Source of the DNA: Bacillus proteolyticus
Lineage (GTDB): Bacteria; Bacillota; Bacilli; Bacillales; Bacillaceae_G
NCBI RefSeq assembly: GCF_001884065.1
Contig: NZ_MACH01000054.1
Location: 1 to 64,000 of the forward strand
DNA: 64,000 bases
Reading direction: 5' to 3'
Shown: positions 19,371 through 28,591 of the stretch, piece by piece
How positions within the stretch are numbered: the first letter of the stretch is position 1
Layout of the letters: every line of letters begins with the position of its first letter
Position numbers and translations under genes: made by a program
The notes under the pieces: generated by a model
Database searches by the model: none
What the model was told of the DNA's origin: nothing
Seen by the model: only the letters and a program-made list of their open reading frames with translations

Positions 19371-19403
19371 AAAAGACGAGGAATTTTATCCTCGTCTTTT
19401 TTT
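19371..19403 (+). terminator. Terminator of pepF
   Basis: AAAAGACGAGGA, loop ATTTTA, TCCTCGTCTTTTTTT. Confidence 0.92.
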
Positions 19404-19513
19404 GTTTGGAACATTTGCTCAAAAGTACATAGTGTCGATATTTGTCGAATTATTAAGCTGATTTTCTTTACTTTTTCTATATTAGCAGGAATTTTCACGA
19501 CTTATTTTTGTAG

Positions 19514-19687
19514 TTAAAATCCTTTAAATCGTTTTCTATAGTTGAAATAAGAGACAGCGATGACGATAACTCCGAATAAAAGAGGGAAGGCAATAATTTT
19601 AGGAAAAGCTTGTAATAGAGAGAGGATATACAAGAAAAAAGAAACAATAACACATAGAAAGATAAGAAAAATATGAGACTTTTTCAT
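19514..19687 (-). CDS. Small two-helix membrane protein (57 residues)
   Basis: A short gene in the pepF-spxH gap. The ATG at 19687 follows a near-perfect AGGAGG, 6 bases away. The product starts MKKSHIFLIFLCVIVSFF. It has two hydrophobic segments, about residues 5-27 and 31-48, joined by a Pro-containing turn, and ends in a basic tail (NYRKRFKGF). I do not recognise a family. The strong ribosome site, positive-in tail and open frame support a real gene; there is no visible partner. Confidence 0.6.
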   Translation of the reverse strand: MKKSHIFLIFLCVIVSFFLYILSLLQAFPKIIAFPLLFGVIVIAVSYFNYRKRFKGF

Positions 19688-19777
19688 AAGGAAACCTCCT
19701 AAATTGCTTTTTTTATAGCTTATTCAAGAATGAAAACGTTTAGAATGTGACAAAAGTGTGAAATTCGACAAAAGGGG

Positions 19778-19806
19778 TTGTCATCTGACGTCGAATCTTG
19801 TAATAT
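19778..19806 (+). promoter_or_regulatory. SigA-type promoter without a downstream coding gene
   Basis: TTGTCA (19778-19783), 17-base spacer, TAATAT (19801-19806). The next genes on its right are all on the opposite strand as far as 22095, so its product is probably non-coding. Confidence 0.55.
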
Positions 19807-19812
19807 AATAAG

Positions 19813-19938
19813 CGTGAACGAATTCACATACAAACATATACCCCTTTGTTTGAACGTGAAAATTTCTCCCATCCCCTTTAATATTTTTATAAGCCGTAAA
19901 GAAGAAGACCTGGTGTTTACACCAGGTCTTTTTCTTTT
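19813..19938 (+). ncRNA. Candidate small RNA between pepF and spxH
   Basis: A promoter (19778-19806) and an intrinsic terminator (19905-19935: AAGACCTGGTG, loop TTTA, CACCAGGTCTT, T-rich tail) bracket about 120 bases. No ribosome-site-led frame lies between them. The T-rich tail lies on the plus strand, so the terminator suits rightward transcription better than the leftward spxH message, whose stop codon it overlaps. The transcript would end antisense to the last codons of spxH. Candidate only. Confidence 0.4.
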
Positions 19939-20810
19939 GCTATCCATTTCCAATAACGCTCGCACTTCACTTCAATCATTTGTACTTTTCGTTTTAGTTG
20001 TAATTTTTTTAGTTCGCGCTCTATTTCTTGCTGCGGGCAGTCATATATAAATGAGATTTCCTTTGAAGAAATAAATTGTGTTACTTCTAGTAATACCTCT
20101 AAAGGAGGTAATGGCTCTGGCTCAATCTCGCATTTTACAAGTTCTTTTAATAACTGTACGTATACATCATAGGAATAAATTCCTGCGATTTTAATACCTT
20201 CCTCATCTGAATTTGCATGGAAAAATAGGAGGGAAGGTATTTCTGTAATATGCATCTCATTTGTGAATTTTAGGTCGCATTGGAAAGCTTTTTTTGCGCT
20301 AACTGAGTGTAGGTCTTTTTTAAATTCCTCTACATCAATGTCGCTATCTTTTGCACATGTAAGCAATAGTTCACCATCTGGGTTTGATACATTTTTAAGA
20401 AAAATGTATTCTTGGAGTTTTCGCAAAAATTTCGAACCTGCTTTTCGGCCTTGCAACTCCGCCGCTTTAATTGCCATCGAAACTAGATACGGCGTTGACG
20501 ATGCCTCTTGCATATGTACTTTTCCATCACATGAAAAACCTTGTAAACTTGTTGTCTTTTCCCACACAAATCGAATATTAGCAGGTTTATTCCATTTGTG
20601 TGAGGAAGCGTTTGCCCCGTCCACTTTTCCAGTTACTATATGACGAATAGAGAAATATTTCCCATATTCGAGCCATAGTTTAATAATAAATGGCTCGATA
20701 TCCCAGCAATCTTTACAAAGTGGATCAATAAATAAATATGCTTCTACAGACTTATGCTCGCATGTGAAAGGAGAAGGCATATTCATATGCTTTGCTTCCT
20801 GCTTATCCAT
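19917..20810 (-). CDS. spxH: ClpXP adaptor protein SpxH (YjbH)
   Basis: Adaptor that presents Spx to ClpXP for degradation. It is a 297-residue DsbA-like thioredoxin-fold protein with the C-x-x-C motif [12 protein letters not shown] near residues 32-35, the usual YjbH length and N-terminal layout. Its ATG shares one base with the stop of the globin gene upstream (TAATG), so the two are translationally coupled. The same gene pair, yjbI-yjbH, is found in B. subtilis. Its target Spx is encoded 8 kb away in this window. Confidence 0.93.
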   Translation of the reverse strand: MDKQEAKHMNMPSPFTCEHKSVEAYLFIDPLCKDCWDIEPFIIKLWLEYGKYFSIRHIVTGKVDGANASSHKWNKPANIRFVWEKTTSLQGFSCDGKVHMQEASSTPYLVSMAIKAAELQGRKAGSKFLRKLQEYIFLKNVSNPDGELLLTCAKDSDIDVEEFKKDLHSVSAKKAFQCDLKFTNEMHITEIPSLLFFHANSDEEGIKIAGIYSYDVYVQLLKELVKCEIEPEPLPPLEVLLEVTQFISSKEISFIYDCPQQEIERELKKLQLKRKVQMIEVKCERYWKWIAKEKDLV

Positions 20811-21208
20811 TACACTTCACCTGTTTCATTTGGAGTATTGACCATATGTTGAGCAGTTAATGCTAAACGTTCAAAAACAAACTCTCTTATATGACCGTGC
20901 ACTCCTGTATCATCCATCGCTTGTTCCATACATGATAGCCAAGCTTCTGCGCGTTTTGGAGTAATCTCAAACGGAAGATGGCGTGCTCTTAGCATGGGAT
21001 GCCCATGTTCTTCAGTGTATAAATTAGGACCACCTAAATATTGTGTTAAAAATTGTTTCTGCTTCCTAGCGGTTTCTGTTAAATCATCCGGGAAGATCGG
21101 AGATAAGTCAGGGTGTTCACTGACATAGGAATAAAATGTATCCACTAATGTTGCAATGCATTGTTCACCGCCAATTGCTTCAAATGGTGTCATTGGTTGC
21201 TTGCTCAT
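20810..21208 (-). CDS. Truncated haemoglobin (group II, YjbI-like)
   Basis: Small globin of 132 residues. Family features are an N-terminal [22 protein letters not shown] (E at B-helix start), [32 protein letters not shown] and the proximal-His region [14 protein letters not shown]. Likely binds O2 or NO. AAGGAG precedes the ATG. It is the first gene of the globin-spxH pair and probably shares the redox-stress context. Confidence 0.93.
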   Translation of the reverse strand: MSKQPMTPFEAIGGEQCIATLVDTFYSYVSEHPDLSPIFPDDLTETARKQKQFLTQYLGGPNLYTEEHGHPMLRARHLPFEITPKRAEAWLSCMEQAMDDTGVHGHIREFVFERLALTAQHMVNTPNETGEV

Positions 21209-21392
21209 CCTTTATAAACTCCTTTTTCCATGAAATGTATATCTATTGTAGCAATGGAATGTTATGAAGAGCAACTAAACAGCCTTCATAACATTCGTTA
21301 CTTATTTTATGTGTTGCTAATAAATCTTTACTTTCCAAAAAGGCGAAACATAACCACCAGTAAATCACTTCTTCACTGATGGAAATTTTACT

Positions 21393-21971
21393 TTAGCGCT
21401 CTTTGTTTTGTTTAGCAAGGAAAAAGCGTTTTACTTTGTTATTTGTATGACGAACTGGTACGTTATGTTGCTTCAATAACCTCATAAATGCTGCTTTACC
21501 AGTCTGTTCATCTTGCACTTCGTATTCAATTTCATAATCATCGTGATTGTAATAGAAACTATGATCAAAGACAAGTGTTCCGCCTTCAAATAATGTTTCA
21601 GCTCTTTCTGTTGTTAAACTTCCCATATAAGTTAAAGAGGAAACTGGAATTTGTAGTTTCTGAAGTTGATCCATTACAGTGCCTTGAATGATTACGTTTG
21701 TTTCCATCATAAGTTTTGCTTCTTTTTCAGTTATAGATTGATGAGTTTCTAATAAACCAATTTCAGCAGGTTGTTTTAATGTGAATGTATAAGTTCCATC
21801 TTTATGACGAATACGAAGTGCAGAGCCCGCATCTTTTAAAGAGAAGTGAGGCGTTTCAAAGTAGTGATTCACTTGTTTTGTAAATGCTTCAATAGAAAAA
21901 GATTTGCATAATGTTTGGAATTCTTCCTCTGTAACCATATTTTTAAATTCAATTTCAATTTCTTGTGTCAT
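21393..21971 (-). CDS. CYTH domain protein (YjbK-like triphosphatase family)
   Basis: A 192-residue CYTH protein. It opens with the hallmark EIEIEFK (ExExK type) and has the alternating basic and acidic strands of the triphosphate tunnel fold, such as SALRIRHKDGTYTFTLKQP and YEIEYEV. Likely acts on inorganic triphosphate or nucleoside triphosphates. AAAAGGAGCG stands before the ATG. It is divergent from the yjbL-relQ-nadK group, as in B. subtilis, where the alarmone synthetase is nearby. Confidence 0.9.
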   Translation of the reverse strand: MTQEIEIEFKNMVTEEEFQTLCKSFSIEAFTKQVNHYFETPHFSLKDAGSALRIRHKDGTYTFTLKQPAEIGLLETHQSITEKEAKLMMETNVIIQGTVMDQLQKLQIPVSSLTYMGSLTTERAETLFEGGTLVFDHSFYYNHDDYEIEYEVQDEQTGKAAFMRLLKQHNVPVRHTNNKVKRFFLAKQNKER

Positions 21972-22115
21972 TGTATGCGCTCCTTTTGAAAAATAATTCT
22001 TTCCACATTATCGCTTTTTCGCAAATTTGGTTCAATGTTTTATTTGTTTGCGTCCATGTTATGATACAATAATACTGTTAAGTAAGACAGGAAGTTGAGA
22101 TGGAGGAGTTTGAGC

Positions 22116-22487
22116 ATGCAAAATAAAATTCAAGTTAAGAGCGTAGAAAAGAGAGAGAATGCGCTTATTTTTTGTGCGGAAAATACTGAAATAGAGGTAA
22201 AGGAGCTAAGTGCGCGTAATCACGTACTAGTAGACTCAGACAATTTATCATTTTTATATATCTTAGAAAACGAATCATCTTTCATTTATGTAAGTATGCC
22301 GCATACATGCTGGGAAGCAATGCATGAAGCGATGAATAAAGATACAGCGATGTTTATTCACGTGAATGATGTTGAAATAGAATTAGAAGGATTAAAAGAA
22401 GAAGTAGAATATTTAGTTGAAAATATTGAAGGTAATGCAAATTACGGAGAAGAACTAGTAACTGCTGTAGAAAAAGTGTTTCTATAA
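22116..22487 (+). CDS. UPF0738 family protein (YjbL-like)
   Basis: A 123-residue acidic protein of unknown function. The ATG at 22116 is chosen because GGAGGAG lies about 8 bases upstream; an in-frame TTG at 22095 lacks such a site. No membrane helix or known catalytic motif is visible. It is the first gene of an apparent yjbL-relQ-nadK-rlu operon with short gaps. Confidence 0.85.
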   Translation: MQNKIQVKSVEKRENALIFCAENTEIEVKELSARNHVLVDSDNLSFLYILENESSFIYVSMPHTCWEAMHEAMNKDTAMFIHVNDVEIELEGLKEEVEYLVENIEGNANYGEELVTAVEKVFL

Positions 22488-22517
22488 GTAAATGGATTGA
22501 TTTTGGTGGTGGTTGAA

Positions 22518-23156
22518 ATGAATCGTAATTGGGAAGAATTTTTAGCACCTTATCACCAAGCGGTGGCGGAGCTGAAAGTGAAACTAAAAGGAATGCGTAC
22601 TCAATTTGCAATGTTAACGGAGCATTCTCCAATTGAGTTTGTAACAGGAAGGGTAAAATCGGTTGCAAGTATTATTGATAAAGCGGAGAAGAGAAATGTA
22701 CCGCTAGACCGGCTCAGAGAAGATATGCAGGACATCGCCGGCCTTCGAATGATGTGTCAATTTGTTGATGAGATTAAGCCTGTTGTAGAATATCTTCGAA
22801 AACGAAATGATTTTGAAATTGTGGAAGAACGTGATTATGTAACGCAAAAGAAAGATAGCGGCTATCGCTCTTACCACGTTGTCATTAGTTATCCTGTTCA
22901 AACGATACAGGGAGAAAAAAAAGTGTTAGTGGAAATTCAAATTCGCACGTTAGCGATGAATTTTTGGGCAACGATTGAGCATTCTTTAAATTACAAATAT
23001 AGTGGACGTTTTCCTGAAGATATTAAAATACGCTTACAACGTGCAGCGGAAGCGGCATTTTTATTAGATGAAGAAATGTCTTCCATTCGTCTTGAAATTC
23101 AAGAAGCGCAAAAGATCTTTTCACGAAAGCAGGAAACGAAAGATTCTGAATCATAA
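22518..23156 (+). CDS. relQ: Small alarmone synthetase RelQ
   Basis: Makes (p)ppGpp from ATP and GDP/GTP. It has 212 residues from the ATG at 22518, matching the small synthetase class without the hydrolase domain. Conserved parts are VTGRVKSVASIIDKAEKR, DIAGLRMMCQF and DSGYRSYHVVI, and the catalytic region VEIQIRTLAMNFWATIEHSL contains the Glu and Gln used for nucleotide binding. The ribosome site is weak (GGTGGTTGA), and an in-frame TTG at 22497 is an alternative. It precedes NAD kinase in one operon. Confidence 0.95.
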   Translation: MNRNWEEFLAPYHQAVAELKVKLKGMRTQFAMLTEHSPIEFVTGRVKSVASIIDKAEKRNVPLDRLREDMQDIAGLRMMCQFVDEIKPVVEYLRKRNDFEIVEERDYVTQKKDSGYRSYHVVISYPVQTIQGEKKVLVEIQIRTLAMNFWATIEHSLNYKYSGRFPEDIKIRLQRAAEAAFLLDEEMSSIRLEIQEAQKIFSRKQETKDSES

Positions 23157-23174
23157 ACTAAAGGGTGTTGGGCG

Positions 23175-23972
23175 ATGAAATTTACAATTATGTCAAAGGG
23201 CGATCAATCATCAGATACATTAGCAAGTACGATGAAAGAATACTTGTTAGATTTTGGTTTTACGATGGATGAAAAGGAACCTGATATTGTAATTTCTGTT
23301 GGGGGAGATGGAACGCTTTTATATGCGTTTCATCGTTACTATAATCGATTAGATGAAACCGCATTTGTTGGTGTACATACAGGGCATTTAGGTTTCTATG
23401 CAGATTGGTTACCGACGGAAGTAGAGAAGTTAGTGATTGCGATTGCTAAAACACCGTTCCAAGTAGTTGAATACCCACTTTTAGAGGTGATTATTCGCTA
23501 TGTGAATGGTAGTAAAGAGTCGCAGTATTTGGCGATGAATGAAGCGACTGTAAAAAGTGCAGAAGGAACATTAGTAACAGAAGTGGAAATACGCGGAGAG
23601 TATTTTGAAACGTTCCGCGGAGATGGTCTTTGTATTTCTACTCCTTCAGGAAGTACTGCGTATAATAAGGCACTTGGCGGAGCGATTATTCACCCTTCTA
23701 TTGAAGCGATTCAAATTGCAGAAATGGCATCAATTAACAATCGTGTATTTCGTACGGTAGGTTCACCGCTCGTACTGCCGAAACATCATACATGCGTTTT
23801 AAAGCCGGCTGCAGGAATGAACTTGCAAATTACGGTGGATCATTTGACGATGGTTCATCAAGATGTGAAATCAATTCAGTATCGCGTTGCAAACGAGAAA
23901 GTACGATTTGTTCGTTTCCGTCCGTTCCCGTTCTGGAAACGTGTCCGTGACTCGTTTGTTGCAGATAAATAG
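23175..23972 (+). CDS. nadK: NAD kinase
   Basis: Phosphorylates NAD to NADP. It has 265 residues, with the ATP/NAD-binding motif VGGDGTLL near residues 43-50 and the second conserved site [17 protein letters not shown]. The ATG follows AAAGGGTGTTGGG. It sits 18 bases after relQ and 15 before the pseudouridine synthase gene, so co-transcription is likely. Confidence 0.96.
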   Translation: MKFTIMSKGDQSSDTLASTMKEYLLDFGFTMDEKEPDIVISVGGDGTLLYAFHRYYNRLDETAFVGVHTGHLGFYADWLPTEVEKLVIAIAKTPFQVVEYPLLEVIIRYVNGSKESQYLAMNEATVKSAEGTLVTEVEIRGEYFETFRGDGLCISTPSGSTAYNKALGGAIIHPSIEAIQIAEMASINNRVFRTVGSPLVLPKHHTCVLKPAAGMNLQITVDHLTMVHQDVKSIQYRVANEKVRFVRFRPFPFWKRVRDSFVADK

Positions 23973-23987
23973 AGAGGGTTTATATAT

Positions 23988-24881
23988 TTGAACAGATTTA
24001 CATTGAAATGGGATATACAGCTTGCAGATGAGGGGACTTTAGTTAGAGAGTTTTTGAAAACGAAAGGGATTTCGAAAGCTGCTTTAACCGATATAAAGTT
24101 TCACGGCGGAGCTATTGAAGTAAACGGTCAACATGCGAGTGTTCGCCACAAGTTACAAGCCGGTGAAGGATTACAAGTCTTCTTTCCATTCGAGGAAAGA
24201 AGTGAAGGGATGGAAGTAGAAGATATTCCTTTAAATATTGTATATGAAGATGACGCAGTGCTTGTTGTAAATAAAGAAGCATATATGTCGACAATTCCAT
24301 CTAGAGAGCATCCATCAGGAAGTGTTGCAAATGCTCTGTTATATCATTATGATAAACAGAACCTTGCAAGTACAGTGCACATTGTAACGAGACTCGATCG
24401 TGATACTTCAGGACTTATGTTAATTGCAAAAAATAGATTCGTTCATCACCTTTTATCAAAGCAGCATCAACAAAAAGGAGTGAAACGAACGTATGAAGCG
24501 CTCGTTCATGGGATAATCCTAGAAGAGATAGGGACGATTGACGCACCGATCGGACGAAAAGCGGATAGTATTATCGAGCGAACTGTCTGTGAAGATGGTC
24601 AAAGAGCTGTTACTCATTTTAGAGTGATGGGAAGCTCTTCTAATAAGACGTATGTAGCACTTGAACTTGAAACAGGAAGAACGCATCAAATTCGTGTACA
24701 TATGGCGCATATAGGACATCCGTTACTCGGGGATGATTTATACGGCGGTCGAAGAGATGTGATGAAGCGCCAAGCGCTTCATAGTACGTCTTTGACGTTT
24801 TATCACCCTATTTTAGAAAAGGAAATGACTTTTACAGTAGGTATCCCAGATGACATGCAATCCGCTTTACATAACAATTAA
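23988..24881 (+). CDS. RluA/RluD family RNA pseudouridine synthase (YjbO-like)
   Basis: Converts specific uridines in rRNA or tRNA to pseudouridine. It has 297 residues. The catalytic motif RLDRDTSGLMLIA contains the active Asp, and LETGRTHQIRVHM is the second family signature. An S4-like N-terminal part (IKFHGGAIEVNGQ) is present. The start is TTG at 23988 after AGAGAGGG. Last gene of the relQ-nadK group, with a strong terminator behind it. Confidence 0.93.
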   Translation: MNRFTLKWDIQLADEGTLVREFLKTKGISKAALTDIKFHGGAIEVNGQHASVRHKLQAGEGLQVFFPFEERSEGMEVEDIPLNIVYEDDAVLVVNKEAYMSTIPSREHPSGSVANALLYHYDKQNLASTVHIVTRLDRDTSGLMLIAKNRFVHHLLSKQHQQKGVKRTYEALVHGIILEEIGTIDAPIGRKADSIIERTVCEDGQRAVTHFRVMGSSSNKTYVALELETGRTHQIRVHMAHIGHPLLGDDLYGGRRDVMKRQALHSTSLTFYHPILEKEMTFTVGIPDDMQSALHNN

Positions 24882-24928
24882 AGGGAACAAAATTCTTACT
24901 GAACGAAGGATTTTGTTCCCTTTTTTTT
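24881..24928 (+). terminator. Terminator after the pseudouridine synthase gene
   Basis: AAGGGAACAAAATTCTT, short loop, AAGGATTTTGTTCCC, T8. It lies between convergent genes and could also stop the fibre gene on the other strand. Confidence 0.88.
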
Positions 24929-26315
24929 AGCGGAATAATATTAAAATTTGATTTTCACCAGTACGTTTAATAACGAAAAAGCCACTTTCAGCTTTTGTAG
25001 CAATGCCGTCATCATTTGGAAGACAGTATCCGTGTGTTTCACAAGTACCGTCATCACGTACTAACATTTGTCCAATTAATCCGACAGGAAGCCACTCAGT
25101 GCGGTCTCTTCTTGATATATATTTACAAGCTGGATCCCATTCTGTATTCAAAAGAGGTTGTGTGTCTTGCGTGTCCGTACGCGCATATTGACGTTTTCCA
25201 AAGCTATCTGTTTTATAGCGTTTTTGCCAACTTAAAGCACCGCTATTTCCTATGAGAGCAGGAGTAGCACTAGATATTCCTAATATGAATAAATCATTTG
25301 AAGTAGCTTTTCGAATTTTTTCTTCGCTACTAAATGTAACGAAATGACCGACATCAATAGAACTATGATCCGCTGTCTCAAACATTTGTGCAAAATCCGT
25401 TCCACTTGCATTGTAAGAAGCACCATCGATATACATTTCTCCGTTGTGAGCAAGCCATTTTGCACCGATATTATGGTCGGTGTCATTTGTACCATTTGCA
25501 ATAAACCAAGAATAAGATTCTTCTGCCGTGCCGAAGCGCCCCATAATATGGCTGCCTGCAAAATGATCTGTTGATGTATGCATACCTTCCGCATGAGAAG
25601 AGAATCCGTTAGCGATAGTTGCGGTTCCTTCTGCATGTGCTGCTTCGCCTAAAGCAATTGTATGTTTTCCTTCCGCATGAGAATAAGAGCCGCCTGATGT
25701 CGTTTCACTTCCTTCACTATGCGAACTATGTCCAGTTGCTTTTGTTTTTGATCCTTCTGCATGAGAGAAAGAACCTTTTGCATGTGTAAGAAGCCCTTCT
25801 GCATGTGAAGCTGTACCTTTTGCATTAGAGTGAAGCCCCTCTGCATGTGCATACCGGTTCCCTTTTTTAACTTTTGTATTTTCGGGTGTAGGGGTCTGAA
25901 TTATAATAGTTTTCTCCGTTTGTATATCATTTGATGGGGCTAATGCTTCTTTTATTTTTTTTACTTGATTTATAATAGTAGCTGGAATTTCTGGTTCCGC
26001 TTTTTTATTTATTGCTACAGGTATGTTTTCTTCCGTATTTTGCTCTGTTTGCTCAGATTGTACTACCTGTTCATTATGATTAGAGAGAGGTTTATGTTTT
26101 TGCTGCATCTTTGTTTTTCTATTATCGATTATGCGGCTCATTACAGCATTTTCTAAAGAGACATATTTTGTTCTTGTTTTACTTTTTTTTGATGATTCTT
26201 GTTCGTCCAGTTCTTCTAAAGCTGCAGCTCGAATGCTACACCAATTGTTAATTCCGTACATGGGCAGATAGAAAGGCGGGAATTTTCTTTTTTGTTTAGA
26301 AGATTTTTTCTTCAT
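24927..26315 (-). CDS. Fibre-like protein: YadA-type repeats plus peptidase G2 domain
   Basis: A 462-residue protein. Residues about 1-150 are basic and low-complexity, without a signal peptide. From about 150 to 250 come seven units of 14 residues built on SHAEG (for example FSHAEGSKTKATGH), the pattern of left-handed beta-roll heads of trimeric adhesins. The C-terminal part (GAKWLAHNGEMYIDG onwards, through GALSWQKRYKTDSFGKRQYA) resembles the peptidase G2 self-cleaving chaperone domain known from tailspike-type phage proteins such as phi29 gp12. AGGAGGTGACAG precedes the ATG. No phage genes are nearby, so a spore-surface or cell-surface trimeric fibre is a possible role. Domain calls are by motif memory. 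Confidence 0.75.
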   Translation of the reverse strand: MKKKSSKQKRKFPPFYLPMYGINNWCSIRAAALEELDEQESSKKSKTRTKYVSLENAVMSRIIDNRKTKMQQKHKPLSNHNEQVVQSEQTEQNTEENIPVAINKKAEPEIPATIINQVKKIKEALAPSNDIQTEKTIIIQTPTPENTKVKKGNRYAHAEGLHSNAKGTASHAEGLLTHAKGSFSHAEGSKTKATGHSSHSEGSETTSGGSYSHAEGKHTIALGEAAHAEGTATIANGFSSHAEGMHTSTDHFAGSHIMGRFGTAEESYSWFIANGTNDTDHNIGAKWLAHNGEMYIDGASYNASGTDFAQMFETADHSSIDVGHFVTFSSEEKIRKATSNDLFILGISSATPALIGNSGALSWQKRYKTDSFGKRQYARTDTQDTQPLLNTEWDPACKYISRRDRTEWLPVGLIGQMLVRDDGTCETHGYCLPNDDGIATKAESGFFVIKRTGENQILILFR

Positions 26316-26344
26316 TCTGTCACCTCCTGCGACAGTATATGCCG

Positions 26345-26390
26345 TGTACTTAAAAAAAGATGCACTTTATTGCATCTTTTTTTAAGTACA
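26345..26390. terminator. Perfect 20-bp inverted repeat between prpE and the fibre gene
   Basis: Arms TGTACTTAAAAAAAGATGCA and its exact complement enclose the 6-base loop CTTTAT. The T7 tracts in both directions make it a good intrinsic terminator for prpE (read leftward), though it also lies only 30 bases upstream of the fibre gene start. Confidence 0.75.
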
Positions 26391-26469
26391 TTACCTAGTT
26401 TTTATATGAGATATGCCTAAATAATACGGTAATCCCTCGCAATTCATGAATTGCACTAAGTAAGGGGAG

Positions 26470-27210
26470 TTATGAAATTGGGCGGAATTTCTCAGCGACA
26501 AAAGGCAGGGAGGAAGGGACGGAAACGGTCTCCATTTCAGGAAAACGTAGTCCGGTTAGCTTTCCGCCAAATACAGCACCAGTATCGATATTGACTGTTT
26601 GATTTACAAAGCGAGGTTCTTTTACTGGAGTATGTCCATATATAATCCAAGTTTTCTCGTTATATTCTTGCGCCCAGTCGCGACGGACAGGTGAGCCGTC
26701 AGGATGCTTTTCTCCTGTAATATCGCCATATAATACAAAGGTTTGTACTTTTTTATCTTGTCTTCCTATGTAATCTTGCCGAATCCCGGCGTGACATACG
26801 ATTACTCTTTTTTCATCTAGTATGTGATATAAAGGGGATTGCTCATAAAGGGTGATGAACTTTTCTTTTATAATGTTTTGCTTATGAGAAGATAGTGCTT
26901 CATATTCAGCGACAGTTGTTTCGAGTCCGTGAGCGATTGTTACATTACGCCCAAGGAAAAATCGGTATAGTTTATTGCAGTGATTTCCAGGAGCGTAATA
27001 AGCTTCTTTTTTATTTATGACAAGTTCCCATACAATTTCAATCATACGTAATGAGTGAGGACCGCGATCTGTAATATCACCAACGAATGCAAGCTGACGT
27101 TGGTCAGGGTGAATCGGTAGGCCACTACTCCAGTTGTATCCAAGTTTCGTCGTTAAATTTTGAAACTCTTGGAAGCACCCATGAATATCCCCTATAATGT
27201 CATATTTCAT
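26470..27210 (-). CDS. prpE: Bis(5'-nucleosyl)-tetraphosphatase PrpE
   Basis: Calcineurin-like phosphoesterase that splits diadenosine tetraphosphate. It has 246 residues. Metal-binding motifs run in order: DIIGDIHGC (residues 4-12), [21 protein letters not shown], and the C-terminal IIYGHTP. In B. subtilis PrpE is linked to spore germination. GGAGGT stands before the ATG. Single gene with a terminator-like palindrome behind it. Confidence 0.95.
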   Translation of the reverse strand: MKYDIIGDIHGCFQEFQNLTTKLGYNWSSGLPIHPDQRQLAFVGDITDRGPHSLRMIEIVWELVINKKEAYYAPGNHCNKLYRFFLGRNVTIAHGLETTVAEYEALSSHKQNIIKEKFITLYEQSPLYHILDEKRVIVCHAGIRQDYIGRQDKKVQTFVLYGDITGEKHPDGSPVRRDWAQEYNEKTWIIYGHTPVKEPRFVNQTVNIDTGAVFGGKLTGLRFPEMETVSVPSSLPFVAEKFRPIS

Positions 27211-27287
27211 ATTTAAACCTCCATCATATTTTTCATTAGTATATCTAAAAAAGGATAGAGATAAAAATGTACTGCTTTTTGTGTGGC

Positions 27288-28445
27288 TTATTTAAACATA
27301 AAGATTTTTGTTCTTGAGCGAACATTTAAAATAAATCCAATTGCAATCATGTATGTAAGCAGCGAACTTCCTCCATAGCTCATAAGGGGTAATGTTATCC
27401 CTGTAATAGGAAGTAATCCGATTGTCATCCCGATATTTTGGAATACTTGAAAAGTAAACATTCCAATTGTACCAGCGCAAATATAACTACCGAAAGGATC
27501 ATTACTTTCTAAAGCGATATGAATCATTCGGAAAATGAGTAAGAAAAAAAGTGAAATAATGACACTTGCACCTAAAAAACCAAATTGTTCAGCGACATTA
27601 GTGAAAATAAAATCTGTATGTGGTTCTGGAAAATATACTTGTCCATTTTCCCAACCCTTTCCTTGCATTTCCCCTGATCCAGCAGCTAAGAATGCTTGTC
27701 TTAGTTGATAGCCTTGCGTATCATATTTGTATGGTGCTAACCAGCCGTAGAAGCGATTTAATTGATATTCTTTTAAAATGTTGGCTTTAAAGAACTCTGT
27801 ATGAGAAAAAAATATATATATTAATGTAGAACCTGCTGTGACAATGCCGGAGACTAATCCGAAAATAAAACGCCATCGTATACCTGAAACTAGTATCATT
27901 GCTGCGAGCATAGCTGAAATTACCATCGTATTTCCTAAATCCGGTTCCTTTGCAATAAGGAGTAGTGGTGGCAAACTTGTTGCGAATATCTTTCCGAGTA
28001 ATAAAAAATCTCCCTGTATTGTTCTGAAAAAATATTTCTCATTGTGATTTGCTATAATTCGTCCAATGACGATAATTAAAAATAATTTCATAATTTCAGA
28101 AGGCTGGAAATTTCCGATGCCTGGAAGCCTGTACCAAGCGGTAGCGCCTTTAATTGTAAGGGCACCTGGTACTTGAAGTTCTAGCCCAATAAGTAATACC
28201 ATTGCAAAGCTATATAAATACCAAGCAATTTTTTGATAACGATCGAAATCGATAATCATAATAACGCTAATAGCAATAAATCCAATGAAATACCATTGAA
28301 TTTGCTTTAGTACAAAATTCACGTTTTGCAAAAATTGTGGTAAAGAGGCTTGCGCACTTGCAATAGCAAAGCAACTAACAGTCCCAATGGCAAATAAGAT
28401 GAATAGCAATACGTAGTCTATTTGATATTGAGAATTTGATTTCAA
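27288..28445 (-). CDS. FtsW/RodA/SpoVE family peptidoglycan glycosyltransferase
   Basis: SEDS family membrane enzyme that polymerises lipid II. It has 385 residues and about ten hydrophobic helices. Signature stretches are [29 protein letters not shown] with the catalytic-type Asp, [19 protein letters not shown] and [12 protein letters not shown]. The ATG has only a weak AGGA-type site. No partner penicillin-binding protein lies next to it, so whether it serves elongation, division or sporulation is open. Confidence 0.92.
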   Translation of the reverse strand: MKSNSQYQIDYVLLFILFAIGTVSCFAIASAQASLPQFLQNVNFVLKQIQWYFIGFIAISVIMIIDFDRYQKIAWYLYSFAMVLLIGLELQVPGALTIKGATAWYRLPGIGNFQPSEIMKLFLIIVIGRIIANHNEKYFFRTIQGDFLLLGKIFATSLPPLLLIAKEPDLGNTMVISAMLAAMILVSGIRWRFIFGLVSGIVTAGSTLIYIFFSHTEFFKANILKEYQLNRFYGWLAPYKYDTQGYQLRQAFLAAGSGEMQGKGWENGQVYFPEPHTDFIFTNVAEQFGFLGASVIISLFFLLIFRMIHIALESNDPFGSYICAGTIGMFTFQVFQNIGMTIGLLPITGITLPLMSYGGSSLLTYMIAIGFILNVRSRTKIFMFK

Positions 28446-28555
28446 TGTATGTAGTCCTTTCTATCACCTAGTAAGTATATGGATGACGTCATGATAAAAA
28501 TAATATGCAAGCAGACTGTTCATACATTTATTCCACTATTTGTGGGAAGTCATAC

Positions 28556-28590
28556 ATCACGAGGAAGGAATAGCTCCTCCCTTGTGATGT
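28556..28590. repeat. Imperfect hairpin downstream of the GT2 gene
   Basis: CATCACGAGGAAGG pairs with CCTCCCTTGTGATG across a short loop with one mismatch. It lies directly behind the stop of the leftward glycosyltransferase gene. There is no T tract, so it may stabilise the message more than terminate it. Confidence 0.4.
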
Positions 28591-28591
28591 G

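Noticed and set aside
19778-20050. A rightward open frame of 90 codons over the candidate small RNA
   Set aside because: No ribosome site, and most of it is antisense to the well-supported spxH gene.
25560-25860. Regular 42-base periodicity in the fibre gene as a non-coding repeat array
   Set aside because: It is the coding sequence of the 14-residue SHAEG repeats in an intact frame.
24927-26315. Prophage remnant based on the phage-like peptidase G2 domain
   Set aside because: No integrase, capsid, tail or lysis genes on either side; flanking order matches the conserved backbone.
28556-28590. Hairpin as an insertion sequence terminal repeat
   Set aside because: No matching partner repeat and no transposase frame within reach.
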